Positions 58,310-64,000 of a stretch of 64,000 bases of DNA are shown here, in pieces. This DNA is from Massilia atriviolacea. Lineage in GTDB: Bacteria > Pseudomonadota > Gammaproteobacteria > Burkholderiales > Burkholderiaceae_D. Position numbers and translations under genes: made by a program. The notes below the pieces were generated by a model that made no database searches, had not been told where the DNA came from, and worked only from the letters and a program-made list of their open reading frames with translations. Location of the stretch: contig NZ_RXLQ01000001.1 of assembly GCF_003953935.1 (NCBI RefSeq), positions 627,019-691,018 on the forward strand, read 5' to 3'. The stretch's first letter is position 1. Each line of letters opens with the position of its first letter.

Positions 58310-59136
58310 GCATGCCGCCGTCACGCCACCTCCTGGCGCCGCTCCTGCCGCTGGCGCTGTGCGCCCTGCTGGCCGGCTGCGGCAAGAGCGCCAACCTGCA
58401 GGTCGGCCTGAACGACGCCGACGCCAACGAAATCGTCACCCTGCTCAGCCGCCACGGCATCGAGGCGCAGAAAGCCGCCACCAAGGAAGGCGTGACCCTG
58501 ACCGTCAAGGCCGACGACATCGCGCGCGCCACCACCGCCATGCAGGCGGCCGGCCTGCCGCGCCGCGCGCTGTCCGACCTGGGCCAGGTGTTCAAGAAGG
58601 ACAGCATGATTTCCACCCCGCTCGAAGAACGCGCGCGCTACATCCATGCGCTGTCGGCCGAACTCGAATCGACCCTGCAGCAGTTCGACAACGTGATCTC
58701 GGCGCGCGTGCACGTGGTGTTGCCCGAACGCATAGCACCGGGCGAACCGATCCAGCCGTCTTCCGCCGCCGTGTTCGTCAAATACCACGGCACCATGGAT
58801 GAAGACACCCTGCTGCCGCGCATCCGCCAGCTGGTCGCCTCCAGCATCCCCGGCCTGTCCGGCGAAGGCGGACGCTCCAAGGTCTCGGTGGTGATGGCGT
58901 CGAGCGCCTACACGGCGCCGGTGATCGACTGGAGCGAAGTCGGTCCGTTCCGCGTCCAGGCCGGCTCGGCCACGTCGCTGCGGATGACCCTGATCGGCCT
59001 GGCGCTGCTGTCGGCCACCTTGCTGGGCGGCCTGCTGTTTGCGCTGGGCCGCTACCATCCGCGCCTGGCGGCCATGTTGAAGAGCCACTTCGGCAAGCCG
59101 CCGGCCTTCAGCGCCGATGCCGCCGTGCGGGACTAG
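58306..59136 (+). CDS. sctJ: T3SS inner ring lipoprotein SctJ (HrcJ)
   Basis: 276 residues. A lipobox ends LLAGC with Cys 25. Two ring-building domains follow (ANEIVTLLSRHGIEAQKAAT; YIHALSAELESTLQQFDNVI, SARVHVVLPE), with SSAAVFVKYHG between strands, and a C-terminal membrane helix (LIGLALLSATLLGGLLFALG). This is the standard SctJ/PrgK layout, anchored by lipid and helix in the inner membrane ring next to SctD. Confidence 0.96.
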   Translation: MSMPPSRHLLAPLLPLALCALLAGCGKSANLQVGLNDADANEIVTLLSRHGIEAQKAATKEGVTLTVKADDIARATTAMQAAGLPRRALSDLGQVFKKDSMISTPLEERARYIHALSAELESTLQQFDNVISARVHVVLPERIAPGEPIQPSSAAVFVKYHGTMDEDTLLPRIRQLVASSIPGLSGEGGRSKVSVVMASSAYTAPVIDWSEVGPFRVQAGSATSLRMTLIGLALLSATLLGGLLFALGRYHPRLAAMLKSHFGKPPAFSADAAVRD

Positions 59137-59139
59137 GGC

Positions 59140-59733
59140 ATGAGCGTCGCCGCTTCGCTGCCCGACGGTTTTCTCGACTGGTGGTTCGCTCCCTGGCGCA
59201 CCGCCCCGCAGCCGCCGCCGCACGCCGCCATGGCGGGGACGCTGTCGCTGCGCGACGGCTACCGCCTGTGGTGCGCCCAGCTCGGCCTGCCCCCGGCGCT
59301 GCCGCCCAGCTTCGACCCGGCCTGGGCCGAGGCGAGCGGCACCGATCCGGCCGCCCTCGGCGCCACCGCGCGCCTGTACGGCGGCCTGCTGGCGGCGCGC
59401 ACCCAGGATGGGGCGGCGCTGGCGACCCTGTGCGCCGCCGAGCGGGCGTGGTGCCTGCGGCTGGCCTCGACCCAGCCGCTGGCCTGCCACGGCGGCCCGC
59501 TCTATCTGGACAGCGACACGCTCGCATTGCGCGGCCTGTGCGAACTGGCCTGCCACCTGGAGGCCGGTTTCCCCGGCCTGTGGCCGCGCCTGCGCTGCGG
59601 CCTGGACGCCGCTGTCGGTGCGCGCATCGCCACCGTGCTGGCCGCCATGCCGCAAGCGCTGGGCGCGGCCGGCGCCGAACGGGCGCGCCGCTGCTGGCTG
59701 CTGTGCCGGGCGCGCGCCATGCAGGGCGCATAG
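59140..59733 (+). CDS. sctK: T3SS sorting platform protein SctK (HrpD-like)
   Basis: 197 residues, Ala/Leu-rich and helical, Trp-rich at the N terminus (PDGFLDWWFAPWRTAP). Such proteins are very divergent; the call rests on size, helical content and the invariant place between sctJ and sctL. SctK connects the ring to SctQ pods of the cytoplasmic platform. Its start is 4 bp after the sctJ stop. No motif of another family is evident. Confidence 0.75.
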   Translation: MSVAASLPDGFLDWWFAPWRTAPQPPPHAAMAGTLSLRDGYRLWCAQLGLPPALPPSFDPAWAEASGTDPAALGATARLYGGLLAARTQDGAALATLCAAERAWCLRLASTQPLACHGGPLYLDSDTLALRGLCELACHLEAGFPGLWPRLRCGLDAAVGARIATVLAAMPQALGAAGAERARRCWLLCRARAMQGA

Positions 59734-59764
59734 CACCCCATTCCCTCTTGAACAAGGCACGACG

Positions 59765-60397
59765 ATGAACGACTTCTGTGTCGCCACGATTTCCACCGAT
59801 TCCCTGCTGCGCGCCGAGTACGGCCTGTGGCGCGCCGGCGCGCTGACGCTGACGCGCGACGCACGCGCCGCCGCCGAAAAGATTCTCGACGAGGCCAGGA
59901 GCGCGGCCGAACAAGTGCGCCGGGCCGCCGCCGACGAGGCGCGCGCGGCGGTGGCCGACGCCGAACAGCAGGCGCTGGAGCGCACCGCCGCCCTGCTGCG
60001 CCAGCTCGAACAGCGCCACGCCGACCTGCTCGACGGCGCCCAGGCGCTGGCGGTCGACCTGGCCCTGGCCCTGTTCGATCGCGCGCTGGCCGAGAGCACG
60101 CCGCGCGAACGGCTCGCAGCGAGCTGCCGGCGCCTGCTGCAGGAGACGCCGCGCACGCTGGCGCAGCCGGTGCTGTACCTGCATCCCGACGACAGCGCGC
60201 TGGCGCCCGCCGATTGCGCGTGGGAGGTCCGGGCCGACGCCACCCTGACGGGCGGGGCCTGCCGCCTGGAAGCCGGCGGCGGCGAATGGCGCGCCGATTT
60301 CCAGGCGGGCGCCGCCGCGCTTAGGGCCGCCTTCGGCAACGCCGCCCGCCAGACGGTCGATGCCGGCGCCGACGCCATCGACATGCCCGATTCCTGA
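59765..60397 (+). CDS. sctL: T3SS ATPase stator SctL (HrpE/HrcL)
   Basis: 210 residues. The N-terminal start is followed by a long Ala/Glu/Arg coiled coil (ARAAAEKILDEARSAAEQVR) and a C-terminal V-type ATPase E-subunit-like domain (VLYLHPDDSALAPADCAWEV and later CRLEAGGGEWRADFQAG). SctL holds the SctN hexamer and links it to SctQ. It is the last core gene of this operon, with a weak hairpin and T-rich stretch after it. Confidence 0.9.
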   Translation: MNDFCVATISTDSLLRAEYGLWRAGALTLTRDARAAAEKILDEARSAAEQVRRAAADEARAAVADAEQQALERTAALLRQLEQRHADLLDGAQALAVDLALALFDRALAESTPRERLAASCRRLLQETPRTLAQPVLYLHPDDSALAPADCAWEVRADATLTGGACRLEAGGGEWRADFQAGAAALRAAFGNAARQTVDAGADAIDMPDS

Positions 60398-60399
60398 CC

Positions 60400-60425
60400 G
60401 CGCCACACGGCGCCCTTTTTCTTTT
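60400..60425 (+). terminator. Weak terminator after sctL
   Basis: Stem GCGCC/GGCGC around ACAC, followed by CC and a T-rich tract. The short stem may allow read-through to the next gene. Confidence 0.45.
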
Positions 60426-60445
60426 TCATCCCACACGGAGGCAGC

Positions 60446-61381
60446 ATGCCCATCCAGACCAGCGCGCGCATGAGCAACAGCGAGATTCTCGCGCTCTTCA
60501 ATAAACCCGAGCAGACAGCGCAAAAGACAGCGGAACACAGCCCGCCCCCGCCCGCGCCGCCACAGACCGGCGGAGCGGCCGCACGCAACCCCATGCGCGC
60601 CAAGGAAAACAACTTCGCCAGCCGCATGCACGCGTCCTTCAACAACAAGACCGCCGAGGCTGCGCGGGAGGAAGCGCCGCTAATCGACCTCGACGACCTG
60701 CCGAAAGGAGCAGCCGCCGCCGCCACGGTGCCGCCGATGGGCGACCTCACCTCCCACCTCGCCCCCGCAGCCGGGGACAAGCAAGCCTCGCTGATCGACC
60801 TCGACGATCTGCCCAAGGGACCGGTCGGCGGCACGGTGCCGCCCCTGGTCGACCTCACCGCGCAGCTTGCCCCAAAGGAGACATCGGTATCCCCCGCCAT
60901 ACAACAGCAGGCGAGCGCGCTGGCGCAGCAGCTCGACAATCACAAGGAAGCGGACGCCCCCGCCAAGCGCTCGTTGCTGGGCAAGGCGGCCGATTTCCTG
61001 ACCTCGCTGCCGGCGAAAATGCTGGCGCGGATCGAGCAAAGCGGGCACACCCCGGCCAGCCAGCACGCCAGGGCGCCAGCCAGCGCCGCGCACGCCCATC
61101 ATGCCCCGGCCGCCCATCACGCCCCGGCGGCCCATGCGGCGCCGCCGTCGCACCCGGTTGCGGGCTCCTTTGCCCACCAGATGCGCGAACTGGAGGCGCT
61201 GGAGAAACAGCACGCCGACCTGGCCGCTGCCCATGCCGGCAGCAACAGCCCGGCGGCCATGCTCAAGGCCAAGGAAATCGAAACCCACATGGCCATGATG
61301 GTCCAGAACATGCTGTCGATGCTGAAGACGCTGGCCGACATCAACAAGCGCGCCAACGAGATCGCCAACAGCGCCATTTGA
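60446..61381 (+). CDS. Putative T3SS-secreted protein with internal repeat
   Basis: 311 residues after a GGAGG site, no signal peptide. The N terminus is Ser/Asn/Gln-rich (MPIQTSARMSNSEILALFNK). Two ~30-residue repeats share LIDLDDLPKG and a following VPPxxDLTxxLAP. A His/Ala/Pro-rich stretch precedes a C-terminal helix pair (ALEKQHADLAAAHAG; MLSMLKTLADINKRANEIAN). This arrangement suits a secreted structural substrate such as a harpin, translocon or tip protein, none of which was otherwise found, but there is no recognisable match. It lies just after sctL and may be read from the sctI promoter. A strong terminator follows. Confidence 0.65.
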   Translation: MPIQTSARMSNSEILALFNKPEQTAQKTAEHSPPPPAPPQTGGAAARNPMRAKENNFASRMHASFNNKTAEAAREEAPLIDLDDLPKGAAAAATVPPMGDLTSHLAPAAGDKQASLIDLDDLPKGPVGGTVPPLVDLTAQLAPKETSVSPAIQQQASALAQQLDNHKEADAPAKRSLLGKAADFLTSLPAKMLARIEQSGHTPASQHARAPASAAHAHHAPAAHHAPAAHAAPPSHPVAGSFAHQMRELEALEKQHADLAAAHAGSNSPAAMLKAKEIETHMAMMVQNMLSMLKTLADINKRANEIANSAI

Positions 61382-61403
61382 ATCGGCCTTGCGGAAGCGA
61401 CGA

Positions 61404-61427
61404 AGCGGCCCGCCGGGCCGCTTTTTT
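61404..61427 (+). terminator. Rho-independent terminator after the 311-residue gene
   Basis: AGCGGCCC and GGGCCGCT around GCC, followed by six T. The next ~190 bp up to the sctV stop holds nothing I recognise. Confidence 0.9.
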
Positions 61428-61614
61428 GCGTCACGCGCGCCTGCCGCCCGCGCCCAGGTACCCGAACAGAAATAGATCTGAAATTCCGGCGCCCAGAACC
61501 GGACGCGATTGCCGTGCGCCCGACGCGACGCAGTGCGAGCACCGCGAGCGTTGGGCAACGCCGCAGCGCGCCGGCCATGGAAGACAACAATCGCATCTAC
61601 TTCTGGACGGGTAC

Positions 61615-63708
61615 TTACATCTCGATCATCCCGACCGGCTGCACGCGGCTGTGCTGGGTCAGTTCGGCGAACGCGAACACCGGCACCGAAAAGAACTCTT
61701 CCTCGATCAGGTTGCGCAGCGCGCGCCGGATGTCGGCCGCCGTCACCAGCACCGGCGGCGCGGCCGGCGTGCCCCCGGTGCCGGCCAGTTGCCCGAGGCG
61801 GTCGAGAATGGCCTGTTCCAGTTCCGGGTCCAGCTCCAAATAGGCACCCTGGCTGGTCTGGCGCAGCGCGGCGCGCAACTGTTCTTCCAGCTCGGGCGAG
61901 AGCAGCACCACCTCGATCAGGCCGTCGCGCGCCACCTCGTGGCACAGCTGGCGCTTGAAGGCCAGCCGAACATAGTCGGCGATGACGTCCGGATCGCGCT
62001 CCTTGGGCGCCCATTCGAGGGTGGTTTCCAGCAGCAGGCGCGCATTGCGCAAGGACACGCCCTCGCGCGCCAGGCGCTGGATCACCTCGGTCAGGCGCGG
62101 CAGGGTCACGCTGCGCGCCAGTTCCTTGCCCAGTTCCGGAAAGCGGCGGTCGGCCCAGGCGGTAAAGCGCTGCACCTCGTGCACGCCGATGAACATCTGG
62201 CAGTTGCGCAGCATTTCGACCTGCACGTCGGCAGCGAACACCTGCTCCCAGGACAGGTACTTGACCGCGGCCGCCTGCAGGCCGGCTTCGTCGGCCAGCT
62301 CGACCCAGACACGGCGCCGGCGCGTGCCGACCAGCGCGTCTTCCTGCGCCGTGAAGCCGAGTTCCTCCAGCCGCTCGGCCGATTCGGTGCTGGCCGCCCA
62401 GCCGCTGCGCATCTCGACGTCGATCAGCGGGATTTCGGCCATCAGGAAGTGGACGCGGCCGGCCGGCACCGTCGCGCGGAACTCGAAGTCGACCGGCTGC
62501 AGGTCCGGGATGCCCTTCTGGTCGAGCACATTGTTGCGCATGATGCGCACCGCGCGGATGACGCTGTCGGCCGCCTCCGTCCCCTCCATCTCGGGCGCCA
62601 TGCGCACCGCGAACGGGCGTGTGGCGGTAAACGTGGTCAGGTCGACGATGCCGGCGTTCTGGCGCTCCACCTCGGCTGTCTGCAACTGGCTGGCCGCCTC
62701 CGCGCGCGGCTTGAGCATGCCGACCGCGCCGCCGCCGCCCAGCAGCACGGCCAGGATCAGGAACACCAGGGTCGGCATGCCGGGAATCAGGCCGAACAGG
62801 AGCATGATGGACGCGGCCACCAGCAAGGCGCGCGGTTCGCCGAACAGCTGGGCGGCGATGTCCTGGCCGATGTTGCTGGCCTCCTCGCCCGGCTTCTCGT
62901 CGCCGATCGGCACGCGGGTGGTGATCATGCCGGCCGCCAGCGAGATCAGCAGCGCCGGAATCTGCGCGATCAGGGCGTCCCCGATCGACAGGATGGCGTA
63001 CTTGCGCACCGCCTCGCCCGCCGCCATATTGTGCTGCAGCATGCCGATGGAGATGCCGCCGACCAGGTTGACCACCACGATGAAGATGCCGGCGATGGAA
63101 TCGCCCTTGACGAACTTCATGGCGCCGTCCATGGCGCCGTGCAGCTGGCTCTCCTGGCCCAGCGTGGCGCGCTTCTTCTTGGCTTCGTCGGGGGTCAGCA
63201 GGCCCGAGCGCAGGTCGCTGTCGATCGACATCTGCTTGCCCGGCATGGCGTCCAGCGAAAAGCGCGCCGACACCTCCGACACCCGCTCCGACCCCTTGGT
63301 GATGACGATGAACTGGACCACGGTCAGGATCAGGAAAATCACCAGGCCGACCACCAGGTTGCCGCCGACGACGAAGTTGCCGAAGGTTTCGACGATGTGG
63401 CCGGCATCGCCTTCGAGCAGGATCAGGCGCGTGGTGGCCACCTCCAGCGCGAGGCGGAACAGGGTGGTCAGCAGCAGCACGGTGGGAAAGGTGGAAAACG
63501 CGGTCGGCCCGGCCATGTACATCGACACCACCACCATCAGGCCGGCGGCGCACAGGTTGAGCGCGATCAGGATGTCGAGCAGCCAGACCGGCATCGGCAG
63601 CACCAGCATGAAGACGATGGCGATCACCAGTCCGGCGGCCCCCAGTTCGGCGCGCTTTGCCATGCGGGCCGCGAGCCCGTTGAGGTACATGACGATTCTA
63701 TTGAGCAT
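61615..63708 (-). CDS. sctV: T3SS export gate protein SctV (HrcV)
   Basis: 697 residues from ATG 63708, after an AGGAAA site. The N-terminal half has the membrane segments and signatures of the SctV/FlhA family: TVLLLTTLFRLALEVATTRL, GNLVVGLVIFLILTVVQFIV, RVSEVSARFSLDAMPGKQMS (the FHIPEP-type region) and GDSIAGIFIVVVNLVGG. The C-terminal cytoplasmic domain, including VEMLRNCQMFIGVHEVQRF, forms the nonameric ring that receives chaperone-bound substrates. Length is normal. It follows a small TPR-like gene and presumably others beyond the right edge. Confidence 0.97.
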   Translation of the reverse strand: MLNRIVMYLNGLAARMAKRAELGAAGLVIAIVFMLVLPMPVWLLDILIALNLCAAGLMVVVSMYMAGPTAFSTFPTVLLLTTLFRLALEVATTRLILLEGDAGHIVETFGNFVVGGNLVVGLVIFLILTVVQFIVITKGSERVSEVSARFSLDAMPGKQMSIDSDLRSGLLTPDEAKKKRATLGQESQLHGAMDGAMKFVKGDSIAGIFIVVVNLVGGISIGMLQHNMAAGEAVRKYAILSIGDALIAQIPALLISLAAGMITTRVPIGDEKPGEEASNIGQDIAAQLFGEPRALLVAASIMLLFGLIPGMPTLVFLILAVLLGGGGAVGMLKPRAEAASQLQTAEVERQNAGIVDLTTFTATRPFAVRMAPEMEGTEAADSVIRAVRIMRNNVLDQKGIPDLQPVDFEFRATVPAGRVHFLMAEIPLIDVEMRSGWAASTESAERLEELGFTAQEDALVGTRRRRVWVELADEAGLQAAAVKYLSWEQVFAADVQVEMLRNCQMFIGVHEVQRFTAWADRRFPELGKELARSVTLPRLTEVIQRLAREGVSLRNARLLLETTLEWAPKERDPDVIADYVRLAFKRQLCHEVARDGLIEVVLLSPELEEQLRAALRQTSQGAYLELDPELEQAILDRLGQLAGTGGTPAAPPVLVTAADIRRALRNLIEEEFFSVPVFAFAELTQHSRVQPVGMIEM

Positions 63709-63744
63709 GCGGATTTCCTGGCATGGTGAAGGGAGTGGATGGGG

Positions 63745-63996
63745 TCAGGCGGCGCCGCAGCGGCGCGCCAGCACGGCGCTCCAGGACGGGCAGGCGGCGC
63801 GCGCCAGCAAGGCCTGGGTATCGGGGTCGGGGCCGTCGAACAGCTCGACCTGGGCGGTGGCCACCAGCAGCGCCAGGCGCTCGTCGTCGGGCCAGATCTG
63901 GCGGCACACGCGGCCCAGGCGCCAGGCCTGGTCGAACTGGCCGCTGTTCAGGTGGCCCCACAGCAGGCCGATGGCCACCGCGAGGTCGAGCGGCAT
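63745..63996 (-). CDS. Small TPR-like T3SS protein (possibly truncated by the edge)
   Basis: At least 83 residues. ATG 63996 is 4 bp from the window end, so a longer N terminus is possible. The pattern AIGLLWGHLNSGQFDQAWRL, then ALLVATAQVELFDG, is that of two tetratricopeptide helices, as in HrpB1/HrpK or YscG-type small T3SS proteins that act as chaperones for needle or rod subunits. It lies 36 bp upstream of sctV in the same direction. The specific family is not settled. Confidence 0.6.
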   Translation of the reverse strand: MPLDLAVAIGLLWGHLNSGQFDQAWRLGRVCRQIWPDDERLALLVATAQVELFDGPDPDTQALLARAACPSWSAVLARRCGAA

Positions 63997-64000
63997 GGGG

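Noticed and set aside
1-64000. CRISPR arrays, tRNA or rRNA genes, insertion sequences, integrase genes and attachment sites
   Set aside because: None was seen by eye on either strand. The secretion island has no visible mobility gene or boundary repeat inside the window.

Overview
The window is very GC-rich with betaproteobacterial-looking genes. I infer a Massilia/Duganella-like member of the Oxalobacteraceae from gene style and content; no rRNA or tRNA is present to test this. It divides into an ordinary chromosomal left arm, a large unexplained operon, and a secretion island that fills the right 38 kb.

Left arm (1-9208): a secreted esterase (cut by the edge), a serine hydrolase of the class C beta-lactamase fold with a TPR tail, an AbiEii-like nucleotidyltransferase paired with an unknown protein, an ethanolamine-type permease, a 514-residue unknown, a DJ-1/PfpI protein and TetR regulator sharing three copies of one operator, and a DUF805 membrane protein with a pilin-like last helix.

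Unknown operon (9421-23913): five co-directional genes, three of the junctions being ATGA overlaps. It starts with a ComEC-type metallo-beta-lactamase-fold protein carrying nuclear-localisation-like lysine/arginine clusters, then a 1561-residue protein with a DUF6603-like signature, then three large proteins I cannot assign. A convergent gene with a beta-sandwich look (23924-25210) separates it from the next block.

Secretion island (25394-63996): two tandem paralogous ECF sigma factors, then a non-flagellar type III secretion system (T3SS) in three blocks: sctD-N-O-P-Q-R-S-T-U (26989-34369), a divergent pair hrpF-like/hrpG-like/sctC and sctI-J-K-L (54680-60397), and sctV with a small TPR-like gene (61615-63996). 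Gene order follows the Hrp1 (Pseudomonas syringae) plan. Between the blocks lie a PilT-like ATPase, two identical 51-residue genes, a giant putative effector (1537 residues) with a divergent chaperone-like gene, a 37-residue ORF, and a complete-looking R64/TCP-type IVb pilus operon (pilL-N-O-P-Q-R-S, an extra ATPase, pilM, pilV, pilT-type transglycosylase; 53724 to 43104). An OmpR-type regulator sits beside the pilus operon.

The most interesting result is regulatory. Seven sites of the HrpL promoter form, GGAAC(C)-N15/16-NNACNCA, each precede a transcription unit: sctD, the 51-residue genes, the giant effector, the 37-residue ORF, the pilus operon, the sctC operon and the sctI operon. This predicts that the ECF sigma pair switches on the T3SS, its candidate effector and a type IVb pilus as one regulon. 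No needle gene, gatekeeper, translocator or prepilin peptidase was recognised inside the window.
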